DNA of 32,986 bases. It comes from CAVPHV01 sp964465915 (GTDB lineage Bacteria > Actinomycetota > Acidimicrobiia > Spongiisociales > UBA5794). The notes under the pieces are model-generated. The model made no database searches. It had not been told where the DNA came from and saw only the letters and a list, made by a program, of their open reading frames with translations. Location of the stretch: NCBI GenBank assembly GCA_964465915.1, contig CAYXMJ010000012.1, positions 1-32,986 on the forward strand, given 5' to 3'. Shown in pieces: positions 1-7,452 of this stretch. Within the stretch, counting starts at the first letter, position 1; each line of letters opens with the position of its first letter. Made by a program: the position numbers and the translations under genes.

Positions 1-908
1 TTGCCGCCGGCTGCGGGGACGACGACGACGCCACAACCACCACCGCGGCGGCGGCTGGTGATACCACAACCACGGCAGCTGCCGAAACTACAACCACGGC
101 AGCCGCCGAGACCACGACCACGGCCGCGGCGGCGGCCTGCGCCGTCGAGAGCTTGGAGCTCATCACACCGGGGACGCTCACCGTGGCGACGGGCGAGCCG
201 GCATTCCCGCCGTGGGTCGGCACCGGAGACGACGCGACCTTCGATGTTCCGGAATCAGGAACTGGGTTCGAGTCGGCCGTTGTCTACGAGATAGCCACGC
301 GACTCGGCTTCGCTGAGGAGCAGGTGGTGTGGGTCCGGACCGGGTTCGACGAGGCCGTTGCTCCGGGGCCCAAGTCGTTCGATTTCAATATCCAGCAGTA
401 CTCGATCAACGACGAGCGTGACGAGGTCGTCGACTTCAGCGTTCCCTACTACGTCACCACGCAGGCACTCGTTACGTTCGAGGACTCGCCGTTTGCGAGC
501 GCCCAGAGTTTGGCCGACCTGGCGGACGCCAAGCTTGGTGCCCAAATCGGGACGACCAGCCTCGACTTCATCGACAACGTGATCCAGCCGAACGAGAAGG
601 CCGCGGTCTACGACACCAACGTCGACGCCAAGTCGGCAATGGATGCCGGCCAGTTGGACGGCATCGTCGTTGACCTGCCGACGGGCTTCTACATCACGGC
701 AGTGGAGATCGAAGGCTCGATCATCGCCGCGGCGTTTGCTGCCGAGTCGCAGGATCCCGACCAGTACGGACTCCTCTTTGCCGAGGGCAACGCGCTCAAG
801 GGCTGCATCGATTCGGTGCTCGAAGAGATGAAAGCCGACGGAACGCTTGCCGCTCTCGAAGAGCAGTGGCTGACGTCGGGCACCGGCATCTTCGTCATCA
901 CCGGCTGA
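1..908 (+). CDS. Amino-acid ABC transporter substrate-binding lipoprotein (5' partial)
   Basis: This is a family 3 extracellular solute-binding protein that would capture a polar amino acid outside the membrane and pass it to the permease downstream. The start lies before the window. The first visible residues, AAGC, form the end of a lipobox with the lipidated Cys at 12-14, so nearly all of the signal peptide is missing. An acidic DDDD stretch and an Ala/Thr/Glu low-complexity linker follow, then the folded domain from about base 153 (LITPGTLTVATGEPAFPPW), which has the family's typical opening. The segment around bases 400-450 (INDERDEVVDFSVPYY) matches the conserved second part of the family. 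An ATG at 153 would begin inside the mature protein and is rejected. It heads an operon with the permease and ATPase. The family assignment is firm; the ligand is not known. Confidence 0.9.
   Translation, partial: AAGCGDDDDATTTTAAAAGDTTTTAAAETTTTAAAETTTTAAAAACAVESLELITPGTLTVATGEPAFPPWVGTGDDATFDVPESGTGFESAVVYEIATRLGFAEEQVVWVRTGFDEAVAPGPKSFDFNIQQYSINDERDEVVDFSVPYYVTTQALVTFEDSPFASAQSLADLADAKLGAQIGTTSLDFIDNVIQPNEKAAVYDTNVDAKSAMDAGQLDGIVVDLPTGFYITAVEIEGSIIAAAFAAESQDPDQYGLLFAEGNALKGCIDSVLEEMKADGTLAALEEQWLTSGTGIFVITG
60..131 (+). repeat. Three 24-bp tandem repeats coding a Thr/Ala linker
   Basis: Three consecutive 24-bp units (60-83, 84-107, 108-131) encode near-identical octapeptides of the form (D/E)TTTTAAA. 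They lie between the lipid-anchored Cys and the binding domain. The likely role is a flexible, possibly glycosylated spacer. Unit number could vary between strains by slippage. Confidence 0.75.
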
Positions 909-924
909 TCGGTAGCGAGCCGCT

Positions 925-1809
925 CTGACCGAACCACAACCGCCTTCGGCCGTAGGGCTGAGCCGGACCCCGGGGCCTGGACCCCCGGGGTCCCGGCGGA
1001 CTTCGCTCCTCCAAGAGGAGGGTGCGCGCGGGGCTCTGATCGCGTTCGTCTCGACGATCGTGTTCTTTGGCCTTGCGCTGTACTTCATCCTGACTTCGGA
1101 GGCGTGGCCGGCGGTTCAGCAGCAGTTCTTCAACTGGGGCCACTTCAAGGCATCCTTCCCGGACGTCCTTTCCGGCTTCTGGCTGAACGTCCAGATGTTC
1201 ATGGTCGCCGAAGTCCTCATCCTGGTCTTCGCCCTGATCATTGCGATGATCCGCTCACTGCGCGGCCCGGCCTTCTTCCCGCTGCGGGTGCTCGCCATCG
1301 CCTTCATCGACCTGATCCGCGGCATCCCGATCATCCTGCTGATCCTGCTGCTGGGGTTCGGCGTGCCGGCGCTGCAGCTGCCCGGGGTACCCACCAGTGC
1401 CCTGTTTTGGGGACTCACGGCGCTGGTGATCAGCTATAGCGCGTACACCGCGGAAGTGTACCGCGCCGGGATCGAATCCGTTCATGAGAGCCAGCGCATG
1501 TCGGCTCGGTCGCTTGGGCTCACCCAGGTTCAGTCGCTGCGGTATGTGCTCGTTCCCCAAGCCATTCGCAACGTCATCCCGGCGTTGCTGAATGGCTTCG
1601 TCAGCCTGCAGAAGGATGTCGCCCTGGTGTTCGTGCTTGGGGTGCGCGAGGCCGTCCGCGAGGCGCAGATCTACAACGCTCGGACGTTCAACTACACCGC
1701 CTACATCGTGGCCGCCCTCTTGTTCCTCCTGGTGAGCGTCCCAGTGGCGAGGTTCACCGACTGGTACACCGAGCGTGATCGCAAACGCAAGCAAGCGATG
1801 AGTGCCTGA
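925..1809 (+). CDS. Amino-acid ABC transporter permease (HisM/GlnP type)
   Basis: This is the membrane permease of the importer. It has about five hydrophobic helices, and the coupling (EAA) loop is visible as SARSLGLTQVQSLRYVLVPQAI at bases 1498-1563, the segment that docks on the ATPase. The start is uncertain. The first ATG/GTG/TTG in frame is GTG at 1060, but it falls inside the first membrane helix, which begins near base 1030 (GALIAFVSTIVFFGLALYF). The frame stays open back to a stop at 913-915, and the only upstream start-like codons are CTG (925, 958, 1036). I chose CTG 925 because the reading (LTEPQPPSAVG) resembles permease N-termini; it has no clear ribosome site. A sequencing error is possible. 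The stop overlaps the ATPase ATG by one base. Confidence 0.8.
   Translation: MTEPQPPSAVGLSRTPGPGPPGSRRTSLLQEEGARGALIAFVSTIVFFGLALYFILTSEAWPAVQQQFFNWGHFKASFPDVLSGFWLNVQMFMVAEVLILVFALIIAMIRSLRGPAFFPLRVLAIAFIDLIRGIPIILLILLLGFGVPALQLPGVPTSALFWGLTALVISYSAYTAEVYRAGIESVHESQRMSARSLGLTQVQSLRYVLVPQAIRNVIPALLNGFVSLQKDVALVFVLGVREAVREAQIYNARTFNYTAYIVAALLFLLVSVPVARFTDWYTERDRKRKQAMSA
965..993. repeat. Perfect 11-bp GC-rich inverted repeat
   Basis: GGACCCCGGGG (965-975) and CCCCGGGGTCC (983-993) are exact complements separated by 7 nt. The hairpin lies just after the binding-protein stop and before, or inside, the permease N-terminus. Hairpins at this point in importer operons often stabilise the binding-protein end of the mRNA and lower permease output. 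That role is inferred here. Confidence 0.6.
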
Positions 1810-2555
1810 TGACGATGAAGCTCGAACTTCGCGACGTCCACAAGGCTTTCGACGACAAGCAGGTGTTGCGCGGCATCGATCTCGAGGTCGAGACCCACGA
1901 TGTGGTCTGCCTCATCGGATCATCCGGGTCCGGCAAGTCGACCTTGCTCAAGTGTGTGAACCTGCTCGTCCCCATCGACCAGGGCGCGATCGTCTTGGAC
2001 GGGACGACCATCACCGCCGGCGGCGTCAACCCGAACACCGTGCGCGAGAAGATGGGAATCGTGTTCCAAGCTTTCAACCTGTTTCCTCATATGAAGGTCG
2101 TCGACAACATCACCCTTTCCCCCCGCAAGGTGCATGGAATCGGCAGGGCTGCAGCCGAAGCGAAGGCGCAAGAACTGCTCGAGCAGTTCGGCCTTGCGGA
2201 CAAGATGCAGGACTATCCCGACCGGCTCTCGGGTGGCCAGCAGCAGCGGGTAGCGGTCATCCGTGCGCTGGCAACCGAACCGGACTTGATGCTCTTCGAC
2301 GAGGTCACTTCGGCACTCGATCCCGAGCTCGTCGCCGAGGTGCTCAACGTCATCCGAGGTCTCAAGGACACCGGCATGACCATGCTGATCGCGACCCATG
2401 AGATGGGCTTCGCTCGGGATGTTGCCGACAGCGTGTGTTTTCTCGATGAGGGCGTGATCCTCGAGCAGGGGTCCCCGAAGGACATCTTCACCAATCCGCA
2501 GCAGCCGCGGACCCGGCAATTCCTCCAGCGGATTGTCGAAGCCGGTCGTCTCTGA
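1809..2555 (+). CDS. Amino-acid ABC transporter ATP-binding protein (GlnQ family)
   Basis: This 248-residue cytoplasmic ATPase powers the importer. Walker A GSSGSGKST is at residues 37-45, the Q-loop near VFQAFNLFPH, the signature LSGGQQQR near 140, and Walker B LMLFDEVTSALDP follows. DEVTSALDP is the form usual in GlnQ/HisP-type ATPases. The H-loop is visible as IATHEMGF. The ATG at 1809 overlaps the permease stop (TGATG), which implies translational coupling; a second ATG at 1815 is a possible start. Length matches the family. Substrate class is polar amino acids, but the exact ligand cannot be told. Confidence 0.93.
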   Translation: MTMKLELRDVHKAFDDKQVLRGIDLEVETHDVVCLIGSSGSGKSTLLKCVNLLVPIDQGAIVLDGTTITAGGVNPNTVREKMGIVFQAFNLFPHMKVVDNITLSPRKVHGIGRAAAEAKAQELLEQFGLADKMQDYPDRLSGGQQQRVAVIRALATEPDLMLFDEVTSALDPELVAEVLNVIRGLKDTGMTMLIATHEMGFARDVADSVCFLDEGVILEQGSPKDIFTNPQQPRTRQFLQRIVEAGRL

Positions 2556-2558
2556 ACA

Positions 2559-2584
2559 CACTCACCTGGCGCACTCACCTGGCG
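2559..2584. repeat. Tandem 13-bp direct repeat
   Basis: CACTCACCTGGCG occurs twice head-to-tail (2559-2571 and 2572-2584), starting 3 nt after the ATPase stop and followed by a TTTT run. It looks like a recent slippage duplication. No function is evident. Confidence 0.7.
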
Positions 2585-2653
2585 TTTTCTGGTCCTTGAC
2601 GTCGGGTCATCGTACCGCCACGATCACGTCTTCCGCTTAGTGAGGGTTGTGTG

Positions 2654-3058
2654 GTGGCACGTAGTGAGACGCCGATCGGCGAGATGTGGGTAGATGAGCA
2701 CGGGGTGCGATGGCATCGCATCACCAAACAAGAGCGGATCACGGCCGAAGATGCCGCTGAGGTTGAACGAATCGCTGCGGAACTCACCCACGGCGAGCCG
2801 GCTCCCGCGGTGGTGGACATTCGTAACGTGTCGTACGCCGGCCCCGAGGCCCGTGACACCTTTGGCGATCCCTTCGGGAGTCGTCTCGAACCCGCCACAG
2901 CGTTGATCGTGAGTTCGAGTGCCAGTGTGGCCATGGCGACGGCGTTCATCCGGATCACCAAGCCAAATCGACCCGTCCAAGTGTTCACCTCGGAGGCGAA
3001 GGCTCTCGCCTGGGCGATGACCTTTCTTCCGGCTCCTCCCGCCCCAGGGGCCATCTGA
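2654..3058 (+). CDS. STAS/SpoIIAA-like small protein (DUF7793-like)
   Basis: This is a soluble protein of about 134 residues with no signal peptide or membrane helix. Its order of elements fits small STAS-like proteins of actinomycetes: an N-terminal beta hairpin (GEMWVDEHGVRWHRI), an acidic helix, a strand with VVDIRNVSYAGPEARD, a strand TALIVSSSASVAMATAFI, and a C-terminal VQVFTSEAKALAWA motif. The VFTSEAxALAW ending is what points me to the DUF7793 group. Members are poorly characterised; a regulatory or binding role is inferred only. GTG 2654 is preferred over the adjacent GTG 2651 because GAGGG at 2642-2646 is then 7 nt upstream. It appears to be a single-gene unit, with a hairpin after its stop. 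Confidence 0.65.
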   Translation: MARSETPIGEMWVDEHGVRWHRITKQERITAEDAAEVERIAAELTHGEPAPAVVDIRNVSYAGPEARDTFGDPFGSRLEPATALIVSSSASVAMATAFIRITKPNRPVQVFTSEAKALAWAMTFLPAPPAPGAI

Positions 3059-3101
3059 CCCGGCGCAAGTCCACCGGTCCCTTCCCCTTCTTGTCGACCC
3101 G

Positions 3102-3119
3102 GCGGCCACCATTGGCCGC
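3102..3119 (+). terminator. Hairpin after the STAS-like gene, terminator-like
   Basis: GCGGCCA (3102-3108) and TGGCCGC (3113-3119) form a perfect 7-bp stem with a 4-nt loop, about 43 nt after the stop at 3058. No T-run follows, so this would be a U-less terminator. Confidence 0.45.
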
Positions 3120-3136
3120 GATGTGCCACGAACCGG

Positions 3137-3153
3137 AATATCGCCTTGATATT
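3137..3153. promoter_or_regulatory. AATATC-n5-GATATT palindrome with a -35-like TTGATA
   Basis: AATATC (3137-3142) and GATATT (3148-3153) form an AT-rich inverted repeat in otherwise GC-rich DNA, about 85 bp before the OmpA/BON start. TTGATA at 3146-3151 resembles a -35 box, with TGTATT at 3171-3176 as a poorly spaced -10 candidate. It could be an operator and promoter for the OmpA/BON operon. Confidence 0.35.
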
Positions 3154-3236
3154 TGGGCTTCGTGTGCCGATGTATTCCCTGAGGTGCGCTCCGAAGGGGA
3201 TCGCGCCGTTCCGAGCTCTGATCAGAAAGGCCGTGC

Positions 3237-4607
3237 ATGAGAAGCATCGCCGAAGGGAATCGAAGGGTCCGTTGGCTCCTGATGGTGTGGGTTGTCGTAC
3301 TCATCGCCGCCAGCCTCGTTGGCATCAGTTCGATTCAAGGTGACCTCACCGCCGAGGCGCAGGCCGCTCTCGACGAGGCCGGGATCACGATCGCTGCCGT
3401 GGAGTTTGAGGGACGAAACGCGGTCCTCAGCGGCTCCACTAGTCAACAAGCCGGGGCCGAGGAAGTGGTAGCGGGCATCGCCGGTGTTCGCACGGTGCGA
3501 TGGGTCGCCGTCGACCAGGCATCGACGGTTGCAGCAGGCTCGGAGTCGACGACTGGGCCAACGCCAACCAGTACGACGACGATAACGACCACCCTGGCGC
3601 CCACCACCACCCTTCCGCCGACAACCGCTCCAGACGGTGTGAGCTGGTTCAATGCCAATCTGAGCGCGGGCACGCTGACGATGGCCGGCGCCATCCCTGA
3701 CCCGGAGGCTGCCGGGCGACTCGCCTTCGTCACCGACCTTGTCTACGCGCCGTACCTCGACAACCAAGTTGAGGTCGACGACACCGTTGCGGCCGCCTCC
3801 TGGGTACCCAACATTGCCACTGTCTCGGCAATGCTTGCCATCGTCGGTGAGTCGAGTCTCGAGGTCGCCGGCGAGAAGGCGATCGTTCGCGGCTACCCAC
3901 CGACCAAAGAACGTGCGGCGCAGCTGGCCGGAGCGTTGCAGCAGGCACTCGGACCCGACGTCGAGTTGACCACGGACTTCACCATCACCGGCCTCGAGCC
4001 ACCCGTAGTCGCAGCGGATGCCCCCGGTGACGGCAAGCTCTACCTGACGGGCACGATGCCCAGCCAGGAAGTGGCCGACATGATTGCGGGAATCGGCGTT
4101 CAAGTCTTCGGGGTCGAGAATGTCGTGAACGATCTCGAGGTAGCCGAGGGGATCGACACGACGTTCTCCCTCTTCCGTCTGCCCCTCACCTTTCCGCTCT
4201 TCCAGCCGGTGCCGCAGTGGAATATCACGATCGTTGATGACCTGATCACCGGCAACCTGAGGGGCGGGGCCACTTTCGCTTCGGGAAGCGCCAAGCTCAG
4301 CCCCGAGCTCGAGCAGATCCTTCCCATCGCGGCCGGGATCCTATCCCGGAATCCGACGCTGGTGATCACCGTCGAAGGCCACACCGACAGCCTCGGGAGC
4401 GACGCAACCAACATGGCATTGAGCGTCGCTCGTGCCGAAGCCGCAGCCAATTGGCTGATCGCAGCGGGCATTCAACCGGAACGCATTTTCGCCGTCGGCC
4501 GTGGGGAAGGTAGCCCCATCGCAGACAACAAGACTGCCGCAGGCAGAGCGAAGAACCGGAGGGTGGAATTCATCCTCGGGCCCCCACAGGAACAAGGAGG
4601 GAACTGA
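3237..4607 (+). CDS. OmpA-family protein with N-terminal anchor and BON-like domains (ArfA-like)
   Basis: This 456-residue envelope protein probably binds peptidoglycan. Residues about 12-31 form one membrane helix. A BON-like unit follows (about 38-97; LTAEAQAALDEAGI), then a Thr/Pro-rich linker and further BON-like segments to about 310. The C-terminal OmpA domain covers about 340-450: HTDS begins at residue 382, NMALSVARAEAAANWL follows, and the domain ends with AKNRRVEFIL. The Asn/Arg pattern matches OmpA-like peptidoglycan-binding domains. Helix, BON and OmpA in that order is the layout of Mycobacterium ArfA (Rv0899/OmpATb). AGAAAGG about 8 nt upstream supports ATG 3237. The stop overlaps the next ATG, so the two genes are coupled. 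A porin role should not be assumed. Confidence 0.85.
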   Translation: MRSIAEGNRRVRWLLMVWVVVLIAASLVGISSIQGDLTAEAQAALDEAGITIAAVEFEGRNAVLSGSTSQQAGAEEVVAGIAGVRTVRWVAVDQASTVAAGSESTTGPTPTSTTTITTTLAPTTTLPPTTAPDGVSWFNANLSAGTLTMAGAIPDPEAAGRLAFVTDLVYAPYLDNQVEVDDTVAAASWVPNIATVSAMLAIVGESSLEVAGEKAIVRGYPPTKERAAQLAGALQQALGPDVELTTDFTITGLEPPVVAADAPGDGKLYLTGTMPSQEVADMIAGIGVQVFGVENVVNDLEVAEGIDTTFSLFRLPLTFPLFQPVPQWNITIVDDLITGNLRGGATFASGSAKLSPELEQILPIAAGILSRNPTLVITVEGHTDSLGSDATNMALSVARAEAAANWLIAAGIQPERIFAVGRGEGSPIADNKTAAGRAKNRRVEFILGPPQEQGGN

Positions 4608-5269
4608 TGAGCGGGATTCTGTTCGTACTCGCGGAGATTCTGATCTTCATGGTGGCCGCGACCGCCATCGGGTTCTTTCTCGGTAAGTGGTTGAGCACCC
4701 CGGGCCCCACCGATGTGGAGTTGGTCGAAGAGGTCGAACGGCTCGAGCGGGAGCTGGTCGAAGAGGTTGATCGGCTCGAGGAGAAGCTGGCCGAGTCCCA
4801 AGGGACGGCAGACAGTCTGCAAAGCCGGTTGAACCTCGCCACCGAAGCGATTCGTGAGCTCGAGGGAGAAAAGGCCACCTTGGTTGCCTCCCACGACAAC
4901 CTCGAGGTGGCGTTGTTGGAGGCGGAGCAGCCCGCGGTGGTACTCGACGCCGGAGACCACAACATCGCGTCCGACGAGACCGTTGCCGCTCGAGAAGCCG
5001 AGCTTGTCGACCTCCGTGCCGAGATCGAGCGCTATCGCGCCGAACTGGACGCGCAGCCCGATCGGGCTCACGCGGTCGCCCAGCTGGAAGCGGCGTTGGT
5101 GTCGCGCGATCAGCGGATCGAGCGGCTCGAGGCCCAGATCACGGCCGGTGGTTCGGAACTGCCGGCGCCGGCGATCTCGGTGTCCGAGCCGTCGGCCGAC
5201 TACGGGTTCAGCACGGGAGTGGGCGATATCGCCGACTCGCAGATCGACTTCGAAATCACGGGCCAGTAA
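4607..5269 (+). CDS. Membrane-anchored coiled-coil protein of unknown function
   Basis: I do not recognise a named family for this 220-residue protein. Residues about 3-26 form one membrane helix ending GFFLGKWL. Residues about 37-115 are rich in Glu/Leu/Arg heptads (VEEVERLERELVEEVDRLEE) typical of a coiled coil, and a second helical stretch runs about 128-185. The C-terminus is acidic and probably disordered. ATG 4607 overlaps the previous stop, with GGAGGG just upstream, so it is co-translated with the OmpA/BON gene and may act with it. In M. tuberculosis, arfA is likewise followed by small membrane-protein genes (arfB, arfC), but I see no sequence evidence that this is ArfC. A role in envelope scaffolding is inferred. 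Confidence 0.75.
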   Translation: MSGILFVLAEILIFMVAATAIGFFLGKWLSTPGPTDVELVEEVERLERELVEEVDRLEEKLAESQGTADSLQSRLNLATEAIRELEGEKATLVASHDNLEVALLEAEQPAVVLDAGDHNIASDETVAAREAELVDLRAEIERYRAELDAQPDRAHAVAQLEAALVSRDQRIERLEAQITAGGSELPAPAISVSEPSADYGFSTGVGDIADSQIDFEITGQ

Positions 5270-5500
5270 GCCGAACGCGGGCCCGGGCGGGTCTCCCTCC
5301 TCCGCTCGGGCACCGCGCGCCCCACCATCCGCCTTCGGATCCGCGCCGCGTAGGATCTATTCCGATCGGCGGTTGCCCGCAGCCGCCATGCGGTCAATGG
5401 CACATCCGACCGTGACCAAAGGCCTCTGCGCTGCGCTCCCACGCTGAATGATCATGGGAGTTGAGTTCGGCGGCCACGATCGTGGCGACAAGGAGGTTCT

Positions 5501-6361
5501 ATGGCTGAGCCCGCCATCCGGGTTGACGGAGTTCGGTACGCCTACGGCGACATTGTTGCAGTCGACGACGTGTCCTTTGATGTCGCCGTGGGTGAGATTC
5601 TTGGCTTTCTCGGACCCAATGGTGCGGGGAAGTCCACAACCCTCAAGATGATGACGGGTTTGCTCGATCCGCAAGCCGGATCGATGACGGTCCTGGGTCG
5701 CGACATGCCCGGGGACAAGGAGGAGATTCAGCAGCAAATGGGGGTGTGCTTCGAGGAGAAGAATCTCTATCTCGACATGTCCGGTCGAGAGAACCTGATC
5801 TTCTTCGGGCAACTGTTCGGTTTGAAGAACTTCGAGCCCGATGATCTGCTGCGCCGGGTCAACCTCTTCGATCGCCGCGATGATCGCGCCGCCGACTACT
5901 CGAAGGGCATGCGTCAGCGTCTGATGGTGGCCCGCAGCCTCATCAATGCTCCCACCGTGTTGTTCCTCGACGAACCGACCGACGGCCTCGACCCGGTGTC
6001 GTCACAGGCCATACGCCGCATCATCAGCGAAGAAGCCGACCGGGGCGCCGCAGTCGTCCTCACCACCCACGACATGCTCGAGGCGGACAAGCTGTCCGAT
6101 CGGGTTGCCTTCATCAACGAGGGCAGGATCCTGGCTCTCGACAGCCCCGAGAGTCTCAAGCTCGCCCACGGCCAGCGCGGAGTGCGCGTACGGGCTCGCA
6201 AAGGTGACGCGGTAGAGGAAACCGTGATATCTCTCGACGCCGCCGATGCCGGCGATCAGATCCGGGCAGCCGTTGCCGATGAGGGGCTGATGACCATCCA
6301 CACCGAGGAGGCCACGCTCGAGGACATCTTCATCGAGTACGCGGGGAGGGGCCTCGAATAA
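5501..6361 (+). CDS. ABC-2 type exporter, ATP-binding protein
   Basis: This 286-residue ATPase drives an ABC-2 family exporter. Walker A GPNGAGKST is at 38-46, a degenerate signature YSKGMRQRL at about 130, Walker B VLFLDEPTDGLDP at about 151-163, and the H-loop in LTTHDMLEADKLSD. The YSKGM signature and a C-terminal domain ending LEDIFIEYAGRGLE are usual in drug, lipid or Na+ export ATPases. AAGGAGG directly precedes ATG 5501. TAGGAT at 5351-5356 resembles an actinobacterial -10, which would leave a leader of about 140 nt. The stop overlaps the next ATG (TAATG). One ATPase plus two different permeases resembles the layout of the mycobacterial Rv2686c-2688c exporter; the substrate here is unknown. 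Confidence 0.9.
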   Translation: MAEPAIRVDGVRYAYGDIVAVDDVSFDVAVGEILGFLGPNGAGKSTTLKMMTGLLDPQAGSMTVLGRDMPGDKEEIQQQMGVCFEEKNLYLDMSGRENLIFFGQLFGLKNFEPDDLLRRVNLFDRRDDRAADYSKGMRQRLMVARSLINAPTVLFLDEPTDGLDPVSSQAIRRIISEEADRGAAVVLTTHDMLEADKLSDRVAFINEGRILALDSPESLKLAHGQRGVRVRARKGDAVEETVISLDAADAGDQIRAAVADEGLMTIHTEEATLEDIFIEYAGRGLE

Positions 6362-7452
6362 TGGCTGCGGTCAACCGCGTTGGGGCCATCGTCCGCAAAG
6401 ACTTCAAGGCGTTCACTCGGGATCGTTTCTACTTCTTCATGACGATCTTGGGGCTTGTGTTCTACGTCGCCATCTACTGGTTTCTCCCCGACAGCGTGGA
6501 TGAGACGATCGAGGTCGGGGTCCATGGATCGGTCTTCGCTGAAGCCCTCGGCGGCGTTACCGAAGCCGAGAGCCAGGGCATGCGGGTCGTCGTCTTTGAC
6601 TCGCCTGAGGCCGTCGAGGCGGCCGTCGCCGGCGAGGGAGAAACGACCGTTGCAATGGGGTTCTCCTTCCCCGACAACTTTCTGGAGGCGGCTGCTGCGG
6701 GCGAGGTGACCACCGTCTCGGTGTACGTGACCGGCGATCTACCCCCACAGCTGCGTTCCACCATGACCGGCATGGTCCGTGAGATTGCATTTGCCGCGGC
6801 CGGGTCCGAGCTGCCGGTGACCTTGCTTGCCGAGGAAGAGATCATTCTGGGTGAGGATCGCGCCGGAAACCAGGTGTCGTTGCAGCAGAACATGGGGCCC
6901 TTGCTCATCTTCTTCATCCTCATGGTGGAGACCTTTGCCCTGGCCGGCTTGGTGGCCTCCGAAATCCAGAGTCGAACGGTTACTGCGGTACTGATCACCC
7001 CGGTGCGTATGTCCGAGTTTCTCACCGCCAAGTCGATCTTTGGAACCCTGCTCGCCTTTAGCCAGGCCGTGCTCCTTGCGATCCTGATCGGCATGCTGGG
7101 GACGAGCACCGTTGCCCTGCTGATCACACTTCTGCTCGGCTCTCTCCTTGTGACCGGACTCGGTTTGGTGGCCGGTTCCAGCGGCAAGGACTTCATGGGG
7201 ATCCTGTTCTGGAGCATGCTGTTCATGGTCCCGTTGATGGTCCCGGCCATTGCCGCCTTGTTCCCTGGTACGGCGGCGGGTTGGGTGGCGATCCTTCCCA
7301 GCTTCGGGCTGATCGAGGCGATCGTCAGGACGACGGCCTACAACGAATCTTTGGTCGACATCCTGCCGTACTTGGCGATGCTGGGGGCGTGGTGCGTCGT
7401 GGCGTTTGGGGCCGGGTTGTTCGCCCTGCGTAGAAAGGTGGCAACGCTGTGA
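6361..7452 (+). CDS. ABC-2 type exporter permease, first subunit
   Basis: This 363-residue membrane protein has the ABC-2 topology: one N-terminal helix (about 20-42), an extracytoplasmic domain of about 130 residues, and a C-terminal block of five or six helices from about 180. VVASEIQSRTVTAVLITPVR-type sequence before the second helix of the block (LVASEIQSRTVTAVLITP) is the conserved ABC-2 feature. The start ATG is coupled to the ATPase stop. The protein shares overall design with the next gene but the two sequences differ clearly, suggesting a heterodimeric channel. Substrate unknown. Confidence 0.88.
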   Translation: MAAVNRVGAIVRKDFKAFTRDRFYFFMTILGLVFYVAIYWFLPDSVDETIEVGVHGSVFAEALGGVTEAESQGMRVVVFDSPEAVEAAVAGEGETTVAMGFSFPDNFLEAAAAGEVTTVSVYVTGDLPPQLRSTMTGMVREIAFAAAGSELPVTLLAEEEIILGEDRAGNQVSLQQNMGPLLIFFILMVETFALAGLVASEIQSRTVTAVLITPVRMSEFLTAKSIFGTLLAFSQAVLLAILIGMLGTSTVALLITLLLGSLLVTGLGLVAGSSGKDFMGILFWSMLFMVPLMVPAIAALFPGTAAGWVAILPSFGLIEAIVRTTAYNESLVDILPYLAMLGAWCVVAFGAGLFALRRKVATL

